Part shown: positions 25,396-36,661 of the stretch, one piece after another
Layout of the letters: each line of letters opens with the position of its first letter
Position numbering within the stretch: position 1 is the first letter of the stretch
The notes under the pieces: model-generated
Told to the model about the DNA's origin: nothing
The model's database searches: none
What the model saw: only the letters and a program-made list of their open reading frames with translations
Made by a program: the position numbers and the translations under genes
Source of the DNA: Anaeramoeba flamelloides
Lineage: Eukaryota > Metamonada > Anaeramoebidae
Reading direction: 5' to 3'
Length of the DNA: 64,000 nt
Assembly: GCA_027625915.1 (NCBI GenBank)
Contig: JANTQA010000063.1
Location: 4,669,501-4,733,500, forward strand

Positions 25396-25815
25396 ATGGG
25401 ATTCCCGCCTTTTCAATTAAATCAGGGTAAAGCAAATCAATTTCCCGTTTATCCACAAATGGTTACAAATAATATGCACAAAATTCCAGAACATTTGCTA
25501 AATCAACAACGAAAACGCACAGGTAGTAATAATTCCTCTGATAATAATAAAACAAATTCCAAAAATGATCCAAATAATGAAAAAAATGCTCAAAATATGG
25601 ACAACAATTATCAAGATTTGATGAAAAGAAGTAGGGGGTTATATCAACCTGAAAATATGATGAGGAATGAAAATCCTAATTTTTTTTTATTAAATCAAAA
25701 TTTCCGAGGAAGAGGTAGAGGACGAGGACGAGGTCGTGGTAGAAGTTGGGGAAGAGGTAGAGGTAGAGGGCGTGGAAGAGGGCGTGGAAGAGGTAGAGGT
25801 ACTGGTGATTATTAG
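25396..25815 (+). CDS. Small RG-repeat protein, function unknown
   Basis: A 139-residue open frame starting at the ATG at 25396. The N-terminal part is rich in Asn, Gln and Met (GFPPFQLNQGKANQFPVYPQ). The C-terminal 35 residues are an almost pure Arg-Gly repeat with one SW interruption, ending TGDY and TAG. Such tails occur in RNA-binding and nucleolar proteins, but no RRM, KH or other folded RNA-binding domain is visible. An AG preceded by a long T-run lies just before the ATG (25392), so this may instead be the 3' exon of a spliced gene whose earlier exons I could not find. It lies 2.4 kb downstream of FIP1, which ends in a similar RGG-rich tail; relatedness by duplication is possible, but the non-repetitive parts do not align. 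Confidence 0.55.
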   Translation: MGFPPFQLNQGKANQFPVYPQMVTNNMHKIPEHLLNQQRKRTGSNNSSDNNKTNSKNDPNNEKNAQNMDNNYQDLMKRSRGLYQPENMMRNENPNFFLLNQNFRGRGRGRGRGRGRSWGRGRGRGRGRGRGRGRGTGDY

Positions 25816-26007
25816 ACTTTGAACTCTAAATTATTTTTTTTTTTATAATTTTATTGATCTGGCAATAATCAATTTTAATTCAGATCATCAAATTGTTTTT
25901 TAAATTTAATATTAATTTTTATTTTTTTATAAATCGTTTTTTTTTTTTTGTTTTTTTTTTATAAATTATTCAATTATTATTTTTATAATTAACACAATTT
26001 TTAAATT

Positions 26008-26049
<42 letters not shown>

Positions 26050-27430
26050 TAATTATTTATTAATAAATATTAAGTTTAAAATAAAAATTTTATCATTTTT
26101 TTTTTTAAATAAAGTTGAACTTGATTAATTATTTTTTTAACATTTTGAATGTGGAATTTCAATTATTCTCAAAATTAAATTAAAACTTTGAATATTTGTA
26201 AGAATAATAATATATCTATCTTTTAAAATTGTTTTTCAAATACTTTTTTATCATTTATGATACTTAATTTAAAGATCTTTTAAAAACTTCATCATGGCCA
26301 CTTTCAATTTCCATTTTAAAAAATATTTTTTTATTTATGTTGAAGATAGAAAATTATTAATCTCTGTATGTCATTAGGTTTTTCAGAATTAAAAAGAATA
26401 GAGTAAAATCCCAGATTTTTGTAAGATTCGTTTGGATTTGGTAAAACCATTGTTATTTTTTTTGAATCATTAAAAATAGACAGAATAATTCTTAAGTTTT
26501 CTTTTTATTTCTTTAATTAAAAAAAAAAAACATAGGTAGTATATGATACATGAAGAAATTTGATGGTACTTGGTGGTATTTCCCTAATTTATAATTTTTT
26601 TTTTTGAAATTTGGTTAAAGAAGCAATTTTTATTTAATATTCATAAATAGTGATATAAATGATGGAATATTTATATTAATTTTATCAAAGATATTATTAT
26701 TATGTTAGAATGTTGAAAAATATAACAGATATCATCGTTTTTCAATTTTTTTCATTTTCCAATCAGCCACAAAAAATAGATAAAACTATTTAAATTTTAA
26801 TTTTTTGTTTTACTTGATATAAAGCATGGTCTCCATTCTTTTTTTCAAAGTTTTTATTTTTTTAATAAGAAAATATTTTTAAAAAATGAGTAAATTTTCG
26901 AAATTTTAGAATTGTTTTTGAATTTTTTTTTTTGCAATATTTTTTGAAGTGGGATTTTCCAGGATTTAAAAGAATCAAGTATAATTAAAGATTTGGTTCC
27001 ATTCTTCTATATTATGGAACTTGCTTGATATATTTTATATGATTTTCCATTTATAATTTAAAAAAAAAAAAAATCTTTTTCAAAAATTTTGACTCACCTG
27101 AAATAATAAATTGAAAAAAAAAAATATCCTTTAGTATTCAAGAACAATTAATAACTAAATATGATTTGTAATTCTCTTTTAAGTCATTCTAAATCTATAA
27201 AAGCCTGATATATTAAAAATTAAAAAAAATAAAACCAAAAACTAAAAAAACGTGAGTCACAATTTTTGAAATAAGCATTACCTATTTTTTATTACTGAAC
27301 TTTCACTGAAAAAAAATTGAACAACAAGATTTTTTATGAATAATTAAATCCATTTTCAAAGACATTACAAAGTCTCAATTTTCTGAGTGATTATTTGTCT
27401 TTTCGAAGATCTTTTGTTTTTTCCACATGA

Positions 27431-27473
<43 letters not shown>

Positions 27474-27621
27474 AAAAGAAAAACAAAAGAAAAACAAAAA
27501 TTTGAAAAAGCAAAACTAAAATTTGCAAAATTAGAAAAAATGATTCTGATCCAAAAATCTGAAAATATTTTTTGTAAAGAATACTGGAATAAACCTTCAA
27601 AACAACTCCCATTAACATTAT

Positions 27622-28198
27622 AAAGTGAGTCAAAATTTATGAAAAATAGTTTAGTTTTTCAAAATAAAAAATGTCTCAAGAAAAACAATATTTGTTTTTT
27701 TTTTTAATTATTTTTTGGATTATATAAATTAAGATATTTTCGAAATACAATTAGAATTAAAAAAAAGATGCGCTCTACGTTACTTCTGTTTGAACTTTAA
27801 ATATTATTATTTTATTTTATTTTGATATTATTGGAGCTTTCAAACTAGACAAATTCAAATTTTTGTACACAGTTTAAACAGTTTGAAAGAATAATAATAA
27901 TACACTTTAATTCAATTTGGAAATAATTTTAATTTAAAAAATTTTTCATTTTTTTGTCTTTTTTTTTTTGTTTTCCTTTCCTTTTTTCAAGTTAGGTAAT
28001 CTGTTTCGTTAGATCTGGAATATTTTCCAATGGTTGATAAAAGGTTTATGTTAATTTTGTTAAATAGAAAAATCAAATGTAATTGTCTGATGGTATCTTA
28101 TCATTTGATCAATCAACAATTGTTGGTGAAATTTCAACAAATTTATCTATATAATTTGTTGTTCGGCTAATTTCATTATTTTGGACTCACTTATTTTC
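27622..28198. repeat. Possible inverted-repeat element with AAGTGAGTC termini
   Basis: AAGTGAGTCAAAATTTATGA at 27624 recurs inverted at about 28178-28197 (TCATTATTTTGGACTCACTT). A second GACTCAC/GTGAGTC pair lies at about 27090 and 27251. The inverted repeats are short, so this is a tentative call. Confidence 0.4.
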
Positions 28199-28374
28199 GG
28201 TTTTTGAGTTTTATATTGTTTTCTTAAATTTGGAAGAAAATAATAACTTATAAAAACATTAATACTCGGTTTCTTAAATATGTTTTTTATGATTTTTGAA
28301 ATAAAATAATAAATTGGGGTTTTTTATCTATTTTTGAAAATAGGTGTGTCTAAATTTTTGGAAAGGGGTTTATA

Positions 28375-28425
28375 TATATATATGTATGTATGTATGTATG
28401 TTGTATGTATGTATATAAACTCTTT
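28375..28425. repeat. GTAT/TA microsatellite
   Basis: A TA run followed by several GTAT units (28383-28400), an interrupting GTTGTAT and further GTAT units. Confidence 0.85.
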
Positions 28426-28675
28426 ATAGTCAAAGGCACCTGGTTTTTAGAATAATCAAAACATATTCTCCTGGCTTAATCCATTATTCTTCTTAAAATA
28501 AAATTTTAAAATTTAGATCAGAATCTTTTTTTTTATATAGTTTAGTAAAATTTTTCGTTTTTTACTTTTTTTCATTTTTCTTTTTCTTTTCTCTTTCTTT
28601 TCTTTATATTTTTCTTTTCTTTTTCTTTTCTTTTTTCTTTTTGAAAAAAAGTCAATTTCCAAAAAAAAAATGGGT

Positions 28676-29475
28676 GTTTGAAATATTCCCGAAAATACCC
28701 GAAAATCGAAAATACCCGAAAATTTTTTAACCACATAAAAACACACTATGTACAACTTCTAAAATTCATATGTGCCAATATACTCAGTTTAATGGTAAAA
28801 TAACAATTTTACTTTTGGTCAAAAGATTTTTTTTTGAATTTTCTACTTTAAACTACTCTAAAGAGTTTTTTGGAACCTTTTGAGAATATTTGAGTATGTT
28901 TTGGTACTTATTAGGGTACGTGTATAGTTATGTCATTGTATGCTTGGGTTGTGTATGGGTATGTCAGGGTACCTTTGGTATGTGTTGTGTTTGTATGTTT
29001 TGGTAAAACAGTTCCTTTTATAGAATGGGAAGTTAAATAAAGTTTGGTTTGGGTAACCTTATGTAGGATATGGGTATGTGCTTTACGATTAGATATTACT
29101 CAGTTATTTTAGGAAAACATTTAATATTACAAAATTATGGGTAATGATACACAATTAGAAATTTTCTTAACAAGGACATTTTCTCTCATTTAGTTAATAC
29201 CATTTCGAAATGATCAGAAATGTTACAGTCATCCAAGACACTTATTCCTTTCACACAAAAATGGTTGAATATCATTCCCTAAAAAATTTGTAATTTTTTA
29301 AATGAAGAAAATTTCAAAAAAAAAAATTTTTTCGAAAATAAAATTCCAAATTTACCTTTAAACTGAGTATATTGGCACGAGTGAATCTTATAAAAGTTGT
29401 TCAATAAGTGTTTTTTCGTGGTTAAAAAATTTTCGGGTATTTTCGATTTTCGGGTATTTTCGGGAATATTTGATA
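28676..29475. mobile_element. Foldback element FB, copy 1
   Basis: The left arm from about 28678 (TGAAATATTCCCGAAAATAC, CCGAAAATCGAAAATACCCG, TTTTTTAACCAC) recurs inverted at about 29345-29475 (GTGGTTAAAAAATTTTCGGG, GGAATATTTGATAG). Arm matching extends to GCCAATATACTCAGTTTAA near 28775 and its complement near 29356. The arms are about 120-130 bases and enclose about 550 bases with no open frame. A second copy, including the same interior, lies at 56833-57618. Confidence 0.72.
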
Positions 29476-30457
29476 GATTCAAAAAAAATTTTGAATACTT
29501 AAAATTAACTTTGGGAAATTTGAGGTACGGTAATTTATTTTCAAATGATATATATTATTGCAAAAAAATCTTATTGTCAACAATTTTAATTTTCCAAAGA
29601 AATTATAAATTTTGCATAAGACGTTCCAATGAAAATGGTCTGAAAAAAGTTTTTATTATTTTATTTTTTTTCAAAAATTTCTGTTTTGGTTAAAGTATTT
29701 CTTATACGAATATCAACTCTAATCTGAAGTTCATTATTTCTCTTATTTCTAAATAATTTTATGTTTGGTTGATTCTTAAATAAAAAAGTGAATTTTTCAT
29801 TTTTAGCTGATCCTCTTTAAGTGAAATGGAGTATATATATATATATATATATATATATTCGGAAAAGATGGAGTTTAATTTTCAACGGATTTTTTTGGTA
29901 TTTTTAAAAGAAAAAAATTATTTGATTATTCTGAGAATATCTTAATTTATTTTTTTTCTCTTTTCTTTTTGAATATATTTATTATTATACATTTATTACT
30001 TTTTAATGTATTGTTTCATCTAGTTGGTGTTAATTATAATATTTTCACTTTCTGTCATACCCAGTTTAAAACAGAGAAAATTCTTCTATTGCTGAAGGTT
30101 TGATATAATTTTTTTTTATTAGGAATGTTAAATTTTGAATTTTAAATTCAAATTTTAATGATTTTTCAATGATCTTAATGCGATATTGAAAAAAAAACAA
30201 TAATTCGAAATTTATGAATATCCTCAAAATAGTAAAATTTTCTCTATTCATTGATTTATTTTTGATATTTAATTTTTTATTAAAAAATGTTTATATTTAT
30301 CTAAATCCTATTATGAAAATAAAAAAAAAGAAAGAAGGAAAAAATAAAAATAAATCAAAAAAAAAAATAGGAGAAAGAAAAAAGGTATTAATAATGTTAA
30401 TTAATTGAAAAAGAAAAAGAAAAAAAAAAAGAAAGAAACAATATTGCGAGAATTTTC

Positions 30458-32352
30458 TTAATTTTCAAATATATTTGAACGGAAAGCAGAAACAGAGTTT
30501 GCTATTCTCCAAGTTGGCACTCTTTTCAAAGGCACGTTAAATGATTTTGATAAGTCTAATTCTGTTTGGCTCTGTTGTGCTTGTATATATTTATGGGGTT
30601 CGATGAATCCATCGTTTTTATTATTGGGCGAAATCATTTCCCTTCCCATGGCTTGGTTTAAAAAAATGGGGATTGGAACACTTCGGGCAATGTTCTCAAG
30701 CTCGTCTTTTTCATTTTGTTTTTTATTTTTTGATAACTTCTTTGGAGTTGATTTTATATTGTCGACTTTGGAAAAAATTTCATTAAATCTTTTCTCATCC
30801 TCGTCCTCGTCCTCATCATCGTCCTCATCATCGTTTTCAACCTCCTTGTTTTCTTCTTTTTCTTTGTCGGAATAAAATTTATCAAATTTTTTGTTGAAAA
30901 GTTGATTATCTTCCATTGAGAAGTTGAAATAAGGAATATAATTCGATTCATATTCATCAAATTTTTTTTTAAACTTTTTTGATCTTTGCTTTTTGTTGTT
31001 TTTTTTATTTCTTTTGTTATCATTTAAGCCATTATAATTCTGTTTAAAAATTATTTTTTTTCCTTTCATTTCAATTGTTTGTGGTTTTTGGAGATTTTTT
31101 GCCAATTTTTTATTTTTCTGTGGCCGCTGTTTGATTGACTTTCTAACCAATGTTGGTGATTTTTTTTTGGTATTATTGACTTTTTGAATGGTTTTGGTTA
31201 TGGTTTGTTTTTCTTTTTCTGTTTCTTTTTCTTTTTCTGTTTCTGGTTCTTTCTCTCTTTTTTTTTCAATGTTTTCAACAGATTCGGGTTTGTTTGTGGT
31301 TATACCCAATTTCTTTTTCATCTTTTGACTCATTAAAATGTTATTCCACAAATTTTTTTTTTCATTCTCGACATTCAATTTAAATTGTTCAAATTTTTTT
31401 TGTTGTGTTTGTTTAAAGTTTTCAAGTTCTTGTTTCATTTTTTCTTTTTCTTGGCTTAGAATTTGGTTCATAAGTTGATCTAATTTATTAAATTCTTTTT
31501 CAAATTGCACATTATTTTTCTTTTCTTCCTTAGAGATCCTATCTCTTTCAGTTTTGGTTGTTTCTTTGGGAAGAATTATTTTAAAGGTTTTGGAGTAGTT
31601 TTTGTTTGTTATGATGGTTTCAAGATCAATTTTGTTTTTCTGTGATTTTTTGAACACAAAGATATTTTTGAAAAATAAAAATAGTTGTTTTTTGTTTTTT
31701 GGTTTTTTGTTTTTTTGGTTTATGTTTTTTATTTTTTTTTGTTTTTTGGTTTTTTATGTTTTTTGTTTTTTGTTTTTTGTTTTTTGTTTTTTTGTTATTG
31801 TTGTTAATTGTTATTTTTAAATCAAAGAATAAAAAGGGTTGTTTTTAAGAAGAGCGAAATTGGCTGATTAGTTTTGAAAATTCAAGAACTTACAATAAAT
31901 TTTTTATTAATTAAATAATCTCTTGGGTTGGTTTGATCAACAGCAAAAACAACCGAATTACAATTAAGACACTTAAACAAGATCCAGTCTCCAATTTGTG
32001 TTTGAGAAGATAATAAATCATAATTCTAATTAAAGCAAATTTTTTGTTAATTTGGAGAAAGACAAAAGAAAAAATTTAAAAAAAAAATTTTTGTTTTTGT
32101 GTGTTTTTTTTTTAGAGAATCAACAAAAGCCTCAAAATAAGAAAAAAAAAAAATTCTAGTATTGTTTCACTGAATTTCGATTTGAAAACTTACAATTTTA
32201 TGGGTACTAATTGTTGCTTTTGAAAAAATTGGATCTTCGAGAATCCCAATTACTTCTTTATTTATCGTTTTTGTCATCTCTTTGAGGGGATATGTTTGTT
32301 GGATTTCTAAATGAAGATTCAAGCACGAACAATGAACATTTTGAGTATTCAT
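30458..32352 (-). CDS. Charged coiled-coil protein, three exons (490 aa predicted), function unknown
   Basis: Not recognised. Exons: 32352-32194 (ATG, 53 codons, donor GTAAGT), 32025-31894 (acceptor TTAATTAG, 44 codons, donor GTAAGT) and 31639-30458 (acceptor TCACAG, stop TAA). All junctions are phase 0, and the introns are 168 and 254 bases. Without the first two exons the long frame would have no ATG, which supports the join. The N-terminal 97 residues look folded and carry Cys pairs C8/C10 (VHCSC) and C72/C75 (FKCLNCNSVVFAVD), a possible zinc site. The rest is Lys/Glu-rich: a coiled coil around residues 135-210 (FEKEFNKLDQLMNQILSQEK), a KEKETEKEK tract, Lys-rich stretches, and an Asp/Glu block (about 370) encoded by a GAT/GAG repeat. 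The C-terminus contains ARSVPIPIFLNQAMGREMI and VPLKRVPTWRIANSVSAFRS, which may be short binding motifs. Confidence 0.72.
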
Positions 32353-33054
32353 TCAAGCGGTGTTTTTTTTCTATTTTGACAAAGAAATAATTTTTTATTT
32401 TTAGTTTGAAAAAGTTTTGGATAAAATGAATTTAAAAAAAATGAATTTCTTGAGAATAAAAAAAGGTTAATTCGTCAGAAAACAAAGATTTTTGAAATAG
32501 GTTTATTTAAACTGAAAATGTACCACTTCAATCTTTCTAGTTTTGTTTTTGCTTTTAAATTTCAACTAAAGGTCTTTGAAATTTAAATGGGATAATATTT
32601 CAACACACCCTATCAGTTATGAAAAATTAAAATTGAAATATTTCAAGTTAGATGAAACTTCTTCTTTTATTAATTCGCACTTCTTCCTTAATCAAGTTTC
32701 TTCACATATACAGCCAACATTCCAGAACTTAAAAATCAAGAGACTATTTTGTTTTTTTTTGTTAATAGTTTTACTATAATTTTTTAAAAGTCTCTATCTA
32801 AGAAAAGAATTTTTTTTTTGGAAGGAAAATTTTAAGTAGCTGGAAGGATGAATTTTTGTTCAATTCAACTTGGGGATATTTACTTTTGTAGATAATAACT
32901 AATAGTTTTGGAAAAATTGTACTTATTCTAAAAAAACTGAAATTTAGAAAAAATAACTGATTATAATTATTGTTGTTTCTTAGGTTTTTTAGAATTTAAA
33001 AAAAATTTTTTTTTTTTCGTTTTCAAACAATTATTTAAAAAAAATTCTAACAAA

Positions 33055-33455
33055 AGTATCCGGAGAGTGCCATAGAATGTCTAGGTTTTCTTGAGATTTT
33101 AAGTTTTATTTGTTAAGTTTTCTAGGTTTTTTTGAATATTCTATTTTATTTGTGTAATCTATCGATTTTCCTAATAAACAGAAAACTCAAGAAAATCTAA
33201 CCACGCTTTTCCAGAATTCAAAGGAATGTAGAAAAATCATAGATTTTACTCAATTCTTTTGAATTCTGGAAAAGATAATGGCATTTTTTTTTTTTACTTT
33301 TTGTAATAAAACGAAAATTTCATTAATTTTTCGGTACTTGACAAAAATTAAAAAAAAGCTTACGGAAGTGTGCTAGGTTTTCCAGAGTTCAAAAGAATTG
33401 AGTAAAATCTTTGATTTAACTCTATTCTTTTAAATTCTGGAAAATTTAACGAAAA
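33055..33455. repeat. Modular hairpin cluster H3
   Basis: It contains two full copies of the hairpin pairing TTTTCCAGAATTCAAAGGAA (and TTTTCCAGAGTTCAAAAGAA) with TTCTTTTGAATTCTGGAAAA. Also present are one copy of the T-rich hairpin around AATAAAACGAAAATTTC and one of the AGAAAACTCAAGAAAATCTA type. Diverged linker copies (GGAGAGTGCCATAGAATG, TGTGCTAGG) lie between them. Confidence 0.75.
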
Positions 33456-35036
33456 ATCAAAAAAAAATATTTTAACAATTTAAAACAATAAATAATTAGT
33501 TAACGTTCAAAATAATCGATTACTCAATTGAAAGATATATATTAAATTTGAAATTCTTTTTAAAGATAATAAAATAACCTATTACATGTAAAAAAAAAAT
33601 ATTATATTTTTTACTATGAAAATTGGAAAATTATCATATTGGAAAAATTGGATTTTTCAACTTAGATTGTTATAAATCATTAAAATTAATTATTCATCAA
33701 AAAAATCTTATTAAGTAATTAATTCTATTATTATAAATGAAGTTATTAAAAAGTGAAAATATTAAAATTTTTATTTTTTTTAAAAAAAAATGGTTTTTGA
33801 TTGGTTTTTAAAATGTATCGTTGTCAAAATTATACTTAGAGAAAAGTTTGATATATGTTTCAGAATAAAGAATATTTTAATTCTTTATTGAATAACAGTA
33901 CTTTTAAAGTTCAGAGGTTATTATAATAAATCATAAATAAATATACTATTGATTTCATCATTTTTATTATAAAAGAAGTCAATACAATTTTAAAATTAAA
34001 AAAAAAAAAAAATGTAAAAAGATTTCTGAAAATGGTCTTTTTGATACTAAGTAAATTGAAAGATTTAAAATAAAACTCAATATATAGTTTTTTTTGTGAA
34101 AAAAGTAAATAAATCAACATTAAATCCATAATTTTTCAATTTTTTAAACATTTTTTTTGATTTATTTTTATGGTTTAATTATTTAATTTTGTTAAACCGA
34201 GAGATATAAAATTGAGAATTCTTGAAATTCATAATAGAATAAAATATATAAAGAACTCGAAAGGATACATTTTTTAAATAATTCTTTTATGTGGGAATAT
34301 CACACAATAAAGATATATTCACAAAGAAATTTATTGAAATCAAAAATAAACAATATTCAACTATAGTATTTTATAAAAATATTTCTTCTGTTTTTTCTTA
34401 ATTTTTATTATTACAATCGAATCATTACTTTATATTTCTTGCCCTATTACTATTTATTATTATTTTACACAACATTTTTTACAAATTTGCTTTTCAATTT
34501 TCAAATATTTTTATCAAACAAAACAAAAATCAAGAATATTATTTTAAAAATTAAAATAGAGGGGTTGAATTCTTGGAATCAAAAAAAGGCTACTTAAAAA
34601 TTTTCAACCAAAAATAATTGAAAAATTAAAGAAAAAATTTCAATCCAATTTAGAATTATTTTGGGTTATCATTTTAAAACAAAGTTCATTTCTTCCAATT
34701 TTATATTTTGTCAAAAGATTAAGATCCTTTTGTTTGGTTTTTTGGATCAAATTAGAAAAAAAAAATTAGAAAAAAATTTTTTATTTTGAAGAAATCTCAC
34801 TTTTAGTTATTTCTGAGAATTTTTCTGAATAAGTAACCTTTGAACCCTTAATCTAATTTTAAAAATACAATAAAAATAAATTGAATATTGAATTCACTGA
34901 AGATCTAAAAAAAATAATCATTTTTTTATTTCGAAATATTAATTAGATTTCCTGAAATATAAATGACTAGTCAATTTCTTTATCAAATATTGAGAGTTTA
35001 AAAATGGAACTTTTGGTATTAAAATCATTTTTTTGA

Positions 35037-35074
<38 letters not shown>

Positions 35075-35139
35075 GTTTGTTTTTTTTATATTTATTTAAT
35101 TTAAATATGTTTTATTTGTTTGAAAATCTTTAAAAAATG

Positions 35140-36160
35140 GAGAAATAAGTGTAAAGTCTATTTATACTATTAATGTTTGGGTTGTTAATAACCCACTGAA
35201 AGAATTAAGATTAGGTAATTAAATAGTGATTATTAATAATCAAATTAAAAAGGATTTCTTGAGATTATCAGTTGAATTTTCAAGTTTTAAAAAGGTTTTA
35301 AAAAAGAATTTTGGGAGATTTTGTAATTTGATTATTTGATTTTTTTTTCATATTTTTTAATTTTGTAAAAAGAAAAGATTTGATTTGAACAGAACTTTCA
35401 ATCAAAAAATTATATTTTTTCAAGTTTAAAATAATAGTAATTTTTTTTTGAAATTAAGTAGATTGTTTATACTGGTTATTTTGAGAACTTTGTAATTTTA
35501 TTTTTAAACTAAATTTATTAAACTTCCTTGACAGACAATAAGATTTCAATCTTCTTTCAAAGAAAATATTTTTTTCTAAATAATCCAAAAATATGTTGAA
35601 TTGGGAACTTTTCCAAAATGAGAAATGTGGATATAAATAATAAAAACAATAATTCATTCTCTGAAATATTATTAAAAGTACTGTAGCCAAAATAAAGAGT
35701 GCAAAAAAATTTAATGTGTGTTTCAAAATAAAAAGTGTGTTTTTTTTGTTATAGAAGACCTATACATTAACTGATCAAAGAAACCAATAATAAGCCCTAA
35801 AAAAGTATGGTATTGGTATCTTAAAGTTCTATTATTTAAAAAGAAATTCTAAAAATAAAGGATTAAATTGCAAAATTTATCTCAAAAAAAGAGTAATTTT
35901 TAGTAAAATTTTAATATCAAAAAAAAACAAAAAAATTCAAAAAAATTGAGAATATTATCCAAAATTTTCAACTATTTGTATGAATAATTTAAATTTAACT
36001 TAAAATATCAAGGATTTTACTTTCAAAATTGATTTGAACTTAGGTATACTATTGGTTCGTTAGTAAATTGGATGTTGACTTGGAACAAGAAGAAAAAAAA
36101 GCAAGGATTTTATTTCGAAACAAGGATTATAGTCTTTGTGCCATTATTTTGATCACTGTA
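35140..36160. repeat. Dispersed repeat R3, longest copy
   Basis: The left half (35140-35430) matches 11930-12250 directly. The right half (about 35700-36160) matches 7610-8060, 12370-12720 and 46680-47140 in inverted orientation, with shared blocks AAGACCTATACATTAA, GTTCTATTATTTAAAAAGAA and TTTGAACTTAGGTATACTA. An open frame of 90 codons without ATG lies on the minus strand at 35726-35454 and is probably fortuitous. Confidence 0.6.
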
Positions 36161-36567
36161 AGTTTGATTTTTAGGTTATCATATTTTTACATCATTTTAC
36201 AATTTTAAGATGAGATAAATTTTTTTGAATTTGCTAATCGATTTACTTCAAGATTTTTTTTAGTTTTCTATTCCTTTAAATTATCAAAAACTCAATCTAC
36301 AAACGAGGAAATAAATTTTCTCCCTTCAGAAGTTTCAAAAGAGAATTTTTAACAAGAAAAAGTGCCTGTTATCTTTGGTTTTGGCTTTGGCTCAAAACTA
36401 TCCTTCACTTAACTTTCTCTCTGAAAGAAGAAAGAGAAAATCATTTTTCTTTATTTTTTTTTCAGCATTTTGAAAAACTGGAAATTTATTTCAATCCTTA
36501 CAACACACCAAAAGAGTTTATTGTTATCCATCAGAATTCCAAATTGTTTGAAAAATTTATTATTTGA
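36044..36567 (+). other. Exon-like pair at the edge of an R3 repeat
   Basis: 36044-36157 is open for exactly 38 codons between an AG (TTTGAACTTAG) and a perfect GTAAGT donor; it reads WFVSKLDVDLEQEEKKARIL and ends YSLCAIILIT. 36466-36567 follows a TTTTTTTTCAG acceptor in matching phase 0 and reads HFEKLEIYFNPYNTPKEFIV, ending FEKFII and TGA. Together they look like the 3' end of a spliced gene, but no upstream exon with ATG was found. Related copies at 7.7 kb and 46.7 kb carry stops in this frame. Alternatives are a decayed gene family or a chance frame within a repeat. Confidence 0.35.
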
Positions 36568-36661
36568 GAAAAAATTATTTTTAGATATTTTTTTTTTTTG
36601 GGTAATATTCTTTTTTTGCTTTTGGGATCTGTTTGTTGCGTTTTTTAATTGTAAATTGGTT

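Larger units (their letters stand above)
25816..30457. other. AT-rich intergenic region with foldback repeat
   Basis: It holds TA microsatellites (26010-26047 and 29832-29859), an A-run of about 34 bases (27438-27471), a GTAT-type microsatellite (about 28375-28425) and a foldback element (28676-29475). A further terminal repeat pair starts AAGTGAGTC near 27624 and recurs inverted near 28197. No convincing gene. Confidence 0.6.
32353..36661. other. Intergenic region with hairpin cluster and R3 repeat
   Basis: It holds hairpin cluster H3 (33055-33455), a TA microsatellite (35041-35071), an R3 repeat (35140-36160) and an exon-like pair (36044-36567) just before the Stealth gene. An open frame at 32576-32779 without ATG was not accepted. 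Confidence 0.55.

Noticed and set aside
27387-27623. 78-codon plus-strand frame with poly-Lys
   Set aside because: It has no ATG start, and most of it is translation of an A-run (27438-27471) and adjacent A-rich DNA.
32576-32779. 67-codon plus-strand frame next to the coiled-coil gene
   Set aside because: Starts with TTG, has no ATG or neighbouring exon, and ends in hydrophobic AT-rich translation.
35454-35726. 90-codon minus-strand frame with a hydrophobic start
   Set aside because: No ATG at the start; it lies wholly inside repeat R3, whose other copies do not keep the frame.
36470-36661. Stealth protein extended upstream to 36470
   Set aside because: The extension begins at TTG with no ATG; the ATG at 36662 gives a clean signal anchor. 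An additional 5' exon remains possible.
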